From Fennellomyces sp. T-0311 (taxonomy: Eukaryota > Mucoromycota > Mucoromycetes > Mucorales > Lichtheimiaceae): a stretch of DNA of 64,000 bases. The position numbers were made by a program, and so were the translations under genes. Numbering within the stretch: the stretch's first letter is position 1; each line of letters opens with the position of its first letter. The notes below the pieces were generated by a model, which worked only from the letters and a program-made list of their open reading frames with translations, was not told the origin of the DNA and searched no databases. Of the stretch, positions 35,131 to 47,645 are shown piece by piece. The stretch spans positions 62,001-126,000 of the forward strand of contig JALLLT010000013.1 in assembly GCA_025266875.1 (NCBI GenBank), given 5' to 3'.

Positions 35131-36394
35131 AATATCGCTTGTTTGTTTGTTTGTTTATGGTTATATAAACCTAGTACTTGATTGCATTGGTAGGGAACAT
35201 TAATTAAATGCGCTGTACGTACGTCTCTACCTTTATCGCTGTTCTTTGAATAAAATTGGGGAATAAGTAAGGCTCGGCAGATATTCAGATGCTTTTACGT
35301 TACAGGATTACCGATAAACACTAGTACGTGCGACAAACCAGGGCAACGTCGTAAATCGCGATAATGACATTTCCAAAATATAGTATGCTCTGTGCTCTAA
35401 AAATGTTACCCCATTCATCGGGTGACTCCACATTGGTGGCAAGTACAGCGGCGAAAATCCCGTGCGTTATATACACAACTCCACCGGCGAAAATCCCGGA
35501 AACCTCATGATGCACATAAAACATTTAAACTCATGAGGTCTGTGCTGCTATATGTAGAACATATATACCGTTCGTAACATTTATTTCTAAACAAACTACA
35601 ACGCTTCACACCACTTTTAAAGGGTAACATAGCTTTGTGAACTGCTGGCTGCTATCTTTATGTGAAAACCAATTATGTAATATGCAAGTCTGGGGGCATC
35701 CCCGTATCTCTTGTCATTCATGCAAAATACCTGTCATCAAAAAAGACCGTGCGTATTCGGTTGCGTGCAAGATCAGTGGTGAAATTCATATAGACAGGGC
35801 ATATTTTACCAATTCGTATGCCAACGGTAATTCAGCCAGGTGATGCTTACCAGTTGATCGTACCGCCGAGTACCTTCCAAGCATTTTAACAAATTATTCT
35901 TGCATACAAGTACTTGTGAAAAGAGTTACTAAGGATTAATGGGTGGCAAGTGATCGAAGGGCCCGATGCCTAAAGTTCAGCCGTGGCAAAATCTAGTCCG
36001 AAATAGCATGGGCAAGTCATGCAAAGATACTATCCTAACGAGATTGGTGCATCGCTGATGAGGCGTGACACTTTTGTCAAAAAAAAAAGTTGGTGTTCTC
36101 CTAGATGCAGTCTGCAAGTATCTCCAGTATACGCCAAGTTTTAGCCAAACAAGTTTAAAGGACTTTGCGAGCGCATGAATCACCAGCTTGAATTCGATTA
36201 TCAAGCAATAGCATAAAATGTTCTCACGTTGGCCGACCAAAATTTCCTTTGAACCATTTGCAGCCTTTTGCGAGAAGCGAACGAGCTTACCGTATTTGCA
36301 TGTGATTTAATTGCCAAATAAAAGTAGTTATTTTACCCCACACCCTTTTTTTTCGGCTCTTTCTTTCCACCCTTTCACTCCATTGTAATCAACC
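35131..36394. other. Intergenic upstream of thiolase
   Basis: No supported gene. A minus-strand frame at 35321-35524 contains a short doubled motif (ggcgaaaatccc) and looks like chance. A T-rich tract (about 36346-36356) and CT-rich sequence precede the thiolase start. Confidence 0.4.
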
Positions 36395-38231
36395 ATGGCA
36401 AATCTTAACAAAGTATACGTTGTTGGCGTCGGCATGTCCAAGTTCATTAAGCCACGCGGTGAAGTCGACTACCCTGGTAATGGCAACAGGAACCTTGTTA
36501 CCATGCAATGTCAACTCATTTGGTGTTTTTAAGAATTCGGTTTGGAAGCCGCCGTCAAGGCACTAAACGACGCTAAAATCACATACGACAGCATTCAGTA
36601 TGCCGCTTGCGGCTATGTTTACGGTGATAGCACTGCAGGTCAACGTGTTTTGTACCAGCTCGGCATGACACAGGTACACAATTATCCGCTCTCGTGGCAA
36701 ATAATGGATAGTAACACTAGATGAAAATAGATCCCCGTCATCAATGTCAACAACAACTGCTCCACTGGCTCCACTGCTTTGCTCCAAGCACGTATCGCTG
36801 TTGGATCCGGTATGGTTGACTGTGCAATGGCTCTTGGTTTCGAACGAATGGCCAGGTAAAGTATCCAAAGAGTGATCCGGTAGATGAATACTGACACCCC
36901 ATGCAGAGGCTCGCTGGCAAGCACATTCTCGGACCGAACTAACCCCATGGGTAAGCTAGGAAAAAAAATGACAAATATTCGTGGCCAATTTTGTTAATGG
37001 GATTTCGGGATAGATCACGTTACCATGGTGATGGCTGGTGAGAAGGGATTCGAACCAAAGGCTCCTGGTGCTGCTCAGATCTTTGGCAACGCAGGCATTG
37101 GATATATGGAAAAGTACGGTGCTACCGAAGAACATTTGGCCAAGATTGCCGAAAAGAACCATCGCCACAGGTAGGACCAACGTTTAATGATGCAGTGCAT
37201 TTGCTGATATTACCAACTAGCTCCAAGAACCCTTACTCGCAGTTCCGTGATATTTACACTCTTGACCAAGTCAAGCAGTCGCCAAAGATCTATGGTCCTT
37301 TGACCAAACTTCAATGCTGCCCCACTTCTGATGGTGCTGGCTGTGTCATTGTTGCCAGTGAGAAGTTCGTCAAAGAACATGGTTTGATGGACCAGGCTAT
37401 TGAGATTTGCGCTCAAGCTATGGCCACCGATTCTCCCCGTCTGCTGACTACCGATGGTAAGGCGTCTTGGCATTACTCATATTTTATAATTTACTCAACG
37501 GATTGCATACAGCTATCCAATGGGCTGGCTTCGACATGACCGTTGCCGCTGCCAAGGAAGCCTTCACCACTGCTGGAATCACCCCCAACGATGTCCAGGT
37601 CGTTGAGTTGCACGATTGTTTCTCTGCTAACGAGGTAATGTAGCATGCTTTCACTTATTCTCCAGCAAGGCTTACCAAGTAATCGTAGCTTTTGACCTAC
37701 GATGCTCTTGGCTTGACCCCTCCAGGCAAGGCCCACACCTTGATCGACTCTGGTGACAACACATACGGTGGCAAATATGTCGTTAACCCCTCCGGTGGTT
37801 TGATCTCAAAGGGTCACCCTCTTGGTGCCACTGGTTTGGCCCAATGCACAGGTACATTCTATTTCTTTCTCACCAATTGATATGGTCCATCTAACCAGCT
37901 TTTTCTGATAGAACTTACTTGGCAATTGCGTAACTGGTGCGAGGACCGCCAGGTTGACAACGTCAAGTACGCTCTTCAACACAACGTCGGTCTCGGTGGT
38001 GCCGTCGTCGTCGGAATTTACAAGAAGGCAAACAATGCCGTTGTAAAGCCTCATGTCGGCTATAACCCTGTACGTAATTTGCTTTTGTTTTTATCAAATG
38101 AAAACGAGTGCTAATCAATGTGTGATTTCTCTTTACAGGCTGTCGAAGCTCGTCCTATCACGCAGGAGGATTATGACAAGGCCAAGTCGCAAAGCAAGAA
38201 CCGTGCCGAATTCTTGGAGGCTAAGCTTTAG
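36395..38231 (+). CDS. Peroxisomal SCP-x-type thiolase
   Basis: This is a thiolase of the sterol carrier protein x group, which cleaves 3-ketoacyl-CoA (including branched or sterol side chains) in peroxisomal beta-oxidation. Ten exons (36395-36476, 36534-36673, 36731-36855, 36907-36950, 37014-37170, 37221-37456, 37513-37634, 37689-37851, 37912-38069, 38139-38231) sum to 439 aa. The acyl-carrying Cys lies in [16 protein letters not shown], the second active-site region is [11 protein letters not shown], and the glycine-rich [14 protein letters not shown] holds the catalytic His. The protein ends in Ala-Lys-Leu, a type-1 peroxisome targeting signal. There is no SCP2 lipid-transfer domain at the C-terminus, unlike animal SCP-x. 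The gene is convergent with the DMXL/Rav1-like gene, 206 bp apart. Confidence 0.92.
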
Positions 38232-38437
38232 ATCAAACCTCAATGTCGTAATAATACCTCTTTTGTTCAGTAATTATCTTTAATGTAAATTCTGCGCAGA
38301 AAAAAAGATCTGGCATACCCTTTTGAAAATGCATTTGGTTGATCATAATGGTGTGCATGCATAAGACATGCTTCGAATGACGACAGAAAGACTCTATAGT
38401 TCAATGTATACATAACGAGAAGCAACTGCTTCCCACT

Positions 38438-41400
38438 TTATTGTAATGTTCCTGTACTATTTTGATCGCCTGTGAAATTAGGTGACCAGCTTACAAGGCC
38501 AGCTGGGCCCGATGTGTATATACTGTTTTCGTGGATCTCTACTTGCGTGACACCGTATGCTTTCAGCTATATATTTAAAAGATGAATACACATGAAGTAG
38601 CTGATCGATCTATGACAAACGTACCGGGAAACGATTGAATCCTGTTCCCAAGAATCGATTGCGTGGTTGGATATCATAAGCTTGCTTAAGCTTGTATGTG
38701 GATGCATCCCAGATCTTTAACTCTCCATCAATGGATCCGGTGACCAGGGTGTTGTTGGTTTCATCGATGGTCAGAGATCGTATCCGTGAAGTATGGGCAT
38801 TGAACGAGTGCATGATGCTACGCTGTCGTATATCCGATACAACTAACCAATACAGTATAAGCAACTATTCAATGTCGACACCTTTGCACACGTACCTATT
38901 TCACCACGCTTACCTCCCGTAAACAGGAGGCGCCGCTTTGCTTCGTACGCAATGGCGTATGCTCCATTGTCATGAGCAGGAAGGGCTAATGGTATAAATA
39001 GGTTTAGTATCGGCATTATGCCTGTTATATGGATACATACCGCACACCATTGCTTTGGATGGAGGAAGTAGCGTGTCCCATAAACAAACATGGTCGCGCC
39101 TGATATCCAATGTAAGTCATTTGGGCTGTATATATGGCTTTATACTATTACCTCCGGCTCATGGCAACCGATGTACCGGCAGTCGCTACCAGACTACTCG
39201 AATCCAAGTAGGTAAAGTCGCGTGTTGCTTTGGTATGACACGAAGTTAGGGAGTAGTACGGTTTACTGGAATGAGCATGGGAATCAAATCTCCAGAACAA
39301 CAGCCCTCCCGTTGTATCGCCTGCACCGAACCGCTGACCAACTCTATCGAAATGTACTCTATGCCAGCCACCGTCGGTCAGTATTATCGAAATCCATCCA
39401 ATTCGTAGATACATACCTGGTCACTTTACCATGGCAGCCGTGGTAATTTGCGATCTCTTGCTCTTGACCGAATTGCCATAGATTTACGCTTGGCCCGCCA
39501 TTGCTGGTGATTTCGCAGCCAGTAATGTCTGATAACTTTATAAGCATCAATCCTCGACATATGGCTATTGATACTTACAGTATGGAAAGTACGGATGTGC
39601 TTCAGCACAAGTGGTTTGGGCCGTTCGCTTGAGAGTAACCTTTTTGTATAGTGGAAAGTTATACTTCCACTCACCATGAAAGATGTTTTTGCTTACCATG
39701 TCTGCAACAGATCCAGTCGAACTTGCACCAGCAGGCGAACGTGAAGCTTCTGATCCTGAAGTTCCATCTTTACCAATTCTCAGGGACCGTTTGAGTGTCT
39801 CATGCAAGTTTTCCAAGTTATGACTTTGTGCATTTTTGACCGAGTCGGCACCTAGTCGTACGCTGCCAGGTGACGCTCCTGCGCTACTTGATGGTGTTTT
39901 TCCATGGAACGGACCTCGGTGATGTGGTAAATGATGACTCTTTGACCGTTGACGCGTTTGTCTGCTACTCAAACCATCGGTTTCTGTATCTGAAAATCCA
40001 AAGTCATCCTCCTCTTCTGTATCTGGGTAACTGTCGGTATGATGATGATGCCGATGGTGTTCTTGCGCAATTCCAGAGGATGAAAAGGATGTCGATCGAA
40101 CCATATGCTAAATTATAAACAGTCAGCACTATTTCCACGCTTTTTGTACACACTTGCTTACCGCTCCATATTGTTCCACGCCAGCCAGATCAATTTCTTG
40201 GATTTCGGTCTTCATACACACAGCCACGATATCAGAATGTACCTGTCAATGCTAGCGTTAGTCAAATATTGATACTATACTGTGCCTGCCTTACCGAGCT
40301 CACGGCAAATGCATGGGCAGTTGTTGGTGTGTTATACAGTGTCTGCGGCGGTCGCACAGTATCGTCAGGCAGTACATTGATATCTGGTGGCTATCAAAAG
40401 ACACACCCGATTAATACTTGTATAATAGTTAACGCTGGATGGTATATCTTACAGCAAAGTTAATAAATGGCAATAATCGTTCCTGTGTTCGCAGTGACTT
40501 GAGCGAGCGCCAAAACTTCTTTTGTCGCAGTGATTTGAGTTCTCTTGACATATTACCTATTGTGCGGAAGAGTTGAGTAAACATTCTCCTGCATTATTCC
40601 ATACAACACGTACGTTTCGTAAAGTCTCCTTCAAGCTGGGCAGTGATTACATCCTTCAGCCCATGGGCTCGATAGGCGATAGGATCCAGCATTACCATCC
40701 AGATAAACGAAATTAATTCACCTGTTACGATCGTATTAGAAATCGGTGTCACTACTGCTACTCATAGGGTTTACTCACCAGTGGATTCCAATCTCTTTTC
40801 GGCATGCTGCATGTATCCTTCAAGAATCGAAAGGACGTAGTTCAATGCAGCGACTTCCAGCAAGTTTGATCCTGCGGACCGGTCGTTGCAATCCCGCATT
40901 GGTCGATAGACTTCTTCGTCCATGTTGTATCCAAAAAGTGTATCATCCGAAAACGCATCAAAGTCGTCGGGATCCATATCAATCTGAAGCAAAGGCAACT
41001 AAGCAAGACCATACAATTGGGTTGACAAAAAAAGAAAGAGTATATACCGTCTTCATCTCCTCATTGAGGTGACTCTTGTCAAAGCCCTGTTGGATTGTGT
41101 CCGGAGACGACAGGGATTCAAGCAGGTTCTTAAAGTTACTTAGGAACGACCACGCCTTTTCAAAGTGGCGTTGTTTCAATGTGACCATTATCATGGTAAC
41201 ATAGGCGTTCAACGAGATCTTTTGTGCCTGCGAAAATGAGATGTCTTGCTGAATTTTGCTCCAGATATAGTACGACGACATTACACGTCTAAATGTTGCG
41301 TCAGTAAATGACTTTCATATGACTGCAGCACAAAACTTACTCTGACCAATGCTCCATGAAAGCTAATCCAGAATAGTTATAGTCTTGCTGATTCAGAGCA

Positions 41401-44400
41401 GAACGGAAAACCTGCAAGCAGCCTGTCTTGAACGCGTTCATGAAGGCTTTAGCATCAGCAGCTGACACCGAGTGGGCGTCGATCATTCTCAGATACAGAC
41501 TGAACACATCGGTCTCGATACTCTTTTCCATCAACAATCGATCCAAGGCAGCGGGTGATATCTTTACGGACTCGGCCAGGGACATGATGTCTTGTTGCAT
41601 TTGCATGAACGAATCTTCGTACTTCCGATCAGCCGAAAGCATGGGTGCAACCGCGCTGTCATAGATTGCAGATGCATTATGGAAGATAACCTGTCCCCGA
41701 GCGTCAGCTAACACGCATTGAATAGGAACTATAAGCTTACCTGAAACAGCCGCATAACCAACAGCGCCTTGTAAACATCCAGACTATCGTCCACGTTCTC
41801 TGGTTCGGTTGTAGACTTTTCACTTGCTACGCTTGCTTGATCGCTGGTGTCTTGCTCTCCAGAAACAGAGGCGTCCTCCGTAGACATGTATTTCTTGAGC
41901 CAATCATCGTCTCCAAAGATGTCGTCTGCTTTCGAGATTGATGGTTCATCGGCAAAGATGTCATCCGCGTTGCTTTTGCTCGAGGAAGAAGCAAATATGT
42001 CATTCTCAGCAAATAGGTCGGCAGCCCTTGCAGGTTCATCATCAGCAAATAAATCGGCAGCCCTTGATTCCTTTTCGGGAGCACCGTTCTGCGCCATAGT
42101 TTCTTGCTTGCTTTCACTGGTCGTGAGAGCCTGAGCGGGCCGTTTGCATTTGGATAAAATGTAAAGTGCCAAAAGTGGACATCCGAGACGCTCATAAGCT
42201 CGACTAACACGGAGCGAAAATGTGTATTCCAGCATGGGAGACATTTCGAGTCCTTGCTGGTTTTGAACACGGAGCTGTTCCTTCAAGTGACGATACATGA
42301 TGAATAGGTTGGGATCGCTGACGTTTGCAACTGTATCATCTTCTGGAATGTGTGTACTGCTGCACTCAGACAAGGGAACCTATAATCACATAACTGGTAT
42401 AAGATACCAACGTGTGTGATATAACACCTAAAATCTTACGACAAGCGTTCGGATGGCTTCACGAGGCTCATTGAGCATTGTGTGAGTCATACTCAATAGC
42501 CATCTATCGCCCGTTTCGATAGCTATCGGCAGAACATGATTGCGCAGAATCTCCTTGAGCAAAGGACTGTGGTCGCCTAGTAGCCAAGATTCAGTACTTG
42601 CAATATGGTTCCAGTATCAACGCTTTTACCTTCGTACACGCGACAAATGGCGATCGCCAGCTGATAATCCTTTAGATTCTTGAGAATGATACCGACGGCA
42701 TCCTTTAATTTATCCGCAAGTAAAAAGAATGCAGCCGCATATTCTATGTTTAGCAACGTTAGTCAGCTACTCGCGTATACACTGTATCCACTACTCACCA
42801 TAGCGCTGCCTTCCTAAGAGAACAAACGCATTTTTAGCAGCCGCAGTCTGCCACCGTGGTTCTGAAAAGTTGTTAGCAAGGAACTTTACCATAGCAGCTT
42901 GTTCCTTGTGGTGGCTGGCAGCACGCCAAAGGCTTTGTAAGAGGCTCTTTTTGCGCAGTGCCAGATAGAAAAGCGTGCAATCAACCGGGTCCTTGATGTC
43001 TTGCTTTAAGTAAGTGTTGCGCGCTATATTGGTCAACTGCTCTGCCTGACGCCATAGTGTGAGCTACTCTTCTTTTAAAAGCTTAATACTGTATACTTAC
43101 CACAACCTCTGACTTTTGTAACCACATAAAAATACCGAGCGACCTGGCGTCATTCCAAAGAAGTTTTCCACCACATAGTCGCAGACACCGTTCCAGTAAA
43201 AGATCCTAGATACTTCCAACGTTGATATACAAATATAATGTCATTGTTTATATAACCAACCTGTGATTGACTGTGTAGTGCCCACGCCATATCGCGAGGT
43301 TGGAGATGGTCGCTTCGTTGTTCCAGAGGAAGCACTTTGTTGAGATGAAAGTAGTTTTCGACAAGGGCCGTGAATCGTGCACCGTTTTCATCCAATGATT
43401 CTCCCTGCGTTGATATCTCCACAAAAGTGTCGATCATTGCCACCAGATGAATGGTTTCGTTACCTGACAGCGACGGTAATCGACGACGTTCCAGTTGTTC
43501 AATAAGGTACTTGGTTTCCTGCTGTGTTAACGGTCGAGTATTATCGCCGTCGTCGATACCCAGATAATCATCTGTATCATCAGGGCTCCCAAATAATGTA
43601 TTGTATTGCTCCTTTTTCTTCTTGGGTTGTTCCTGCAGCAAATGTTAGCTAGGAAATTCTTACTGGGTTGACTTTAACTTACTGTATCATTCTGTAATTT
43701 CAAAACCGTGGACAGCGTGAGCTGAGGAACACGGTCTACGCTGATATCATCCTCGTCAATGATGCGTCGCAAAAACTTGTATAGGGATAGCAGCACCGCA
43801 TTGATTAGCTCAAGCTTGCCTACAAAGCCGCAATCAGAATGGTTCGACCAGTATGGTGATCGTAACTTACCCCACATCAAATAGTGAATCAAATGATTGG
43901 GATGATACAAAGGTAGCGCACCGTTCAATTCAAATGACTCGTCATAGATATTTGTCATTGGTTTGACCACAGCATCTGAAGGAGGAACTGAACAGGGCTT
44001 AGTATTGACTGCGCGCTAGAGCCGTATTTTTACATACGTTGTTTGATTCCGTCCTCTTGTGTCAGCCATTTAAGGTAGCATCGTAATTGGTTTCCAGCGG
44101 CTACAGCGAGAACACCATAGTTAAGCCATGAGATTCCAGAAATGTCGTCAGGACTAAACGGATAACCAGGCTGAGCAAATAAAATACATGACAAACGATC
44201 TGCATGCTTACGTGTCAACATCAAATGTAACGTAACTGATCCAGCCGCCGAAGTCATCATTCACAGTCGTAGCTCGCTTTTCACCATAGATACCAATTTT
44301 TCGAGCGAACGCGACAGCCAGAATAAACTGTCCATCCGACGAGATATCCCAAGCAATATCTAGCACAGGTTCACTATGTATTTATTCCCGTCAGCTTTAT

Positions 44401-47382
44401 CCAATACATCCCATGCGGTCACTTGCCTGAAGGTTTGCGATTTGTGTTGCACAGGTGGAACATCAGTACGGATTTCCATCCACACGGATAGCAGCTGTCC
44501 AGGTGAACCATCCTCGGCTTCAGAGACTGTATGTTCATGTCAGTACAGTTGGATGATCACAGGCAATGTCAAGTCATACCAATAGCCAAGGTATTAGCCG
44601 TGCGCCGTACGCATTGAATACTTTTCAATTGAGTCTGCACGGTATACAGCTCTTGCCATTGAATTCGATCATCATTTTGCACCAGTCGATAACAAATGAC
44701 GTCTGATCCTATGGATACAGCCAAAGTTGTTGTGCTCGTTCCGGCGCTTTCAAGAGAAGCCAACAAAGAGAATGTTGTTGTTGCGCCATACGCAGCACTG
44801 GTTACTTCCACCACACCCGGTTCATGGTCCCAGTCAAAATCTTGTGTACCAATGAACGAGATACCCTCAAGCTCCATTCTCTCGCCACACTCCAGTTTCC
44901 AGATGAATGCACGCTTGCAACTTTTCGAAATACCAATCAGCAAATACGTGGTTTCTTCAAGCGATGCACTGCAGAAATGCAGCGATGATAGCGGTGCACT
45001 TGGATCGTAGAAATCGCACTCGAGGCGGCGTACAAGGTGGTATCCACTGTCATCGAGCATATGCACGACGACCCGTTCGCCATTGTAAATGGCAATATGT
45101 CTATCTACGATAATTAATTTCAGTATGAAGGATCGCTTATATCGGCTTAAATATCACCTTGGCCGACTGTCGTGGCAAGCAAATGCGGCGAGCTGAAGCT
45201 CATTGAACTCGTCAAGCGTAACTGAGTGGTGGGTCGCCAACGGGTCTATAAACTTGATGTAAATGACAAGTCATCTCCAATTGTCCTGGATATTACCTCT
45301 CGAAAGCCATATTTCCACACGTTAATCTCACCATCGATACCAATGGTACACAGTCGATTGTTTGCAACCTGCGTTATGCTGCGTATGGTATTCCGATGGC
45401 CGAGCCAGCTGTATTTAACATAAAGTCGCGGTGCGAATACTGTCGTGTCCAAAAAGTCGACCAGATTTAATCCGTAACAGCGCAACTGGCCGCGTCGGTT
45501 CCTGGCAACCAATGAAAGCTCGGCAGGTTTCACACTTGCTGGATATCCAGAACAAAGTGAGATAAAAACGTTCACTTTCGTACCATCCAAGATGCTTACA
45601 TGATGACTGTATATGAGCATAGTCATGGAGAACATGGACGGCGTTGAGAAAATATGGGACATCGTCGGTATTGACAGCTTGTGCTACTCGAAGGACGACA
45701 AATACGCGGGGTACTCGACGAGGCAATACGTTCAGGTGCTACAAAGGGATTGAGCGATCTCTTATTCCTTTTGTTGCATTTTAAAAAAAGGAAAAAACCA
45801 ACCTGAACACCCCAAAAGGTAAGTGATCCATCTGCCTGGATCCGAAAAAGCAAGTCAGGAGTGTCACGGATCATGTCCCGCATCTTTTCTAGACTGTGAT
45901 CCAGTTTATCGTGTCGAGAATGACATCGGAGTTGCGAATGGAGAGAACTTCTTAGCTCGTCGCAATTGATATAGTGAATGGGTGCAAAGTCGTCGTCGTC
46001 ATCGTCGTGCATGGTGCAGACGTTGTCATCGGTTTCAGATGTGGAAGATTCTTCCGTGACAAGCGATTGGTTTGGGTCGATCACGGCACACATGTGTAGC
46101 ATATGTGATTTTTCAAAGTCGATAGGCCGCCAGAATCTACCAATGCCGTCTCGTGCCATCGTGAACAAGGTACACGCAGGTGCACTACTTCATACGTTAG
46201 AAATGCAGATAGACGACGCGTTGTCGTAGTAGTACCCGTTGGGACCTAGCAGCCGTCGCCAGATGATATGTGTCACGTATTGCGGATGGGAAAGGTATAA
46301 AAATTGGTAATCAAGCTCGTTTGATTCTGTAACAAAGTGTCAGAGTACGATATAATCTAGATAGAGCACCTCGAACCTGTGTCAGCAATGTACCACAGCG
46401 TGACAAGGCGATCGACCTGGCAAATGTCAACATCCGCTTCTGTGATTGGGGGTTTTAAACGTCACTTACTGAGCCGACAGTAGCAAAGAGAATGGAATTG
46501 GGCTCAAATTTTGCAATGACAACGTCGGTCGCTGGCTTGATGTGCCATAGATTTTTCCACGCCAGCGGATGAACACCTTCTTTATCGACGGGCACCCATA
46601 TCGAAATTTCTTCTCCAGCCGCCAAAAGATGGCCTATCACACGAAAATCCTATCAGTCTCCCGCATCCAACGGGCACCGCCCAAAGCTCCGTACCGTCTT
46701 TGCTCCAATCAAGGCAATTCACCCTTGTCTTTGCGTCAATTACGGTATCGAGATGCCACTGATGCTGCTTCCCGTTTTAGCGTCTTTGCTCTGTACATCT
46801 TCATGGATGGCTTACTAGGTCTTTGGCGTCGGTGTATTGGTATATACTGATGTATGTTTCGTAAGAAAGCGCAAGCTAGGGAGAGGGCGCTTGAGTTACA
46901 TAATCAATGAGCTACCTATCGCGCGTTCGAAACTTACGCGGCCGGTTCTTGGACATCCGGCAACAGCAGTGACCACTTGCTGTTTATCGTCATTGGGAGA
47001 GGTCGCTGCTGAAATGATTTGAACAAGCTTTGCAGGATCGGCATAAATGACTACTTTTGATCCGGTTGCATATATCTGCACCCCAAGAAAATGTCAGTTT
47101 TCATATAGGTGGCATTCAAAAAGATTCGAGCAGGACGAACAATGTAGCGGATGGATTTCCAGACAAAGGATTCAATCGCATGGGGCTGTGGATTGACTTG
47201 GCCGGGGCAGATATTCTCCAGGAACATGACACACGAGCCACGTTATATTTTAAGAAGGTGAGGGTTGAAGCTGTATTAGATCGGAGTAGCGTGTTGCAGG
47301 AAAGGGTTGCACCACGATTTTTACAATAAGGGTTGCTTACATCTGCTGATGTATCTACGAACTTTGTTGCGTTTACACACAT
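38438..47382 (-). CDS. RAV1: DMXL/Rav1-like WD-repeat protein (RAVE/rabconnectin-3 alpha)
   Basis: This is a scaffold that promotes assembly of V1 with Vo of the vacuolar/endosomal V-ATPase. More than 30 short exons; roughly 2,200-2,400 aa by estimate (not every junction was fixed). ATG 47382 gives MCVNATKFVDTSAD spliced to IYATGSKVVIYADP, the first N-terminal beta-propeller strand. WD-type strands follow (EEISIWVPV, RLVTLWYIAD, FLYLSHPQYVTHIIWRR, GIGRFWRPIDF). The central helical Rav1 region starts about 43650 (THLVAMID-type segment at 43450, LFYLALRKKSLLQSLWRAAS at 42950). An acidic stretch at about 41900-42070 repeats DLFA/DIFA/DIFG. A His/Ser-rich linker (40000-40090) leads to a second propeller at the C-terminus (NVCLWDT, LVTGSIDGELKIWDAST, IYTSGPAGLVSWSP). 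The two-propeller layout is that of DMXL/DmX; budding-yeast Rav1 (about 1,350 aa) lacks the second. OXR1 lies 264 bp upstream. Confidence 0.85.
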
Positions 47383-47645
47383 GATGCACTGCCACCGTCC
47401 GATCTTTGGACGATGGACGTGCGAGAACACCACGCGATCATTGGGCCAAGAGCCGTGTATTATAAAGTAAACATCACTACTACATACAGTGTTCTTTTAC
47501 GCTTTGGCTGCGTCTCCAAGGACCAAGCGCGGTGCTTTTTCTTTTTTTTCTTGAAAAAAAACCACACAACGACATGTGGCGAGTGTACTAAAAAGCTAAC
47601 CTTTTTGCTGCTGTGACCCGTTTATAGCACTGTCATACGTGTTTT

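Noticed and set aside
35321..35524. 67-codon minus-strand hydrophobic frame
   Set aside because: It contains a short doubled non-coding motif and no start context; not convincing as a gene.
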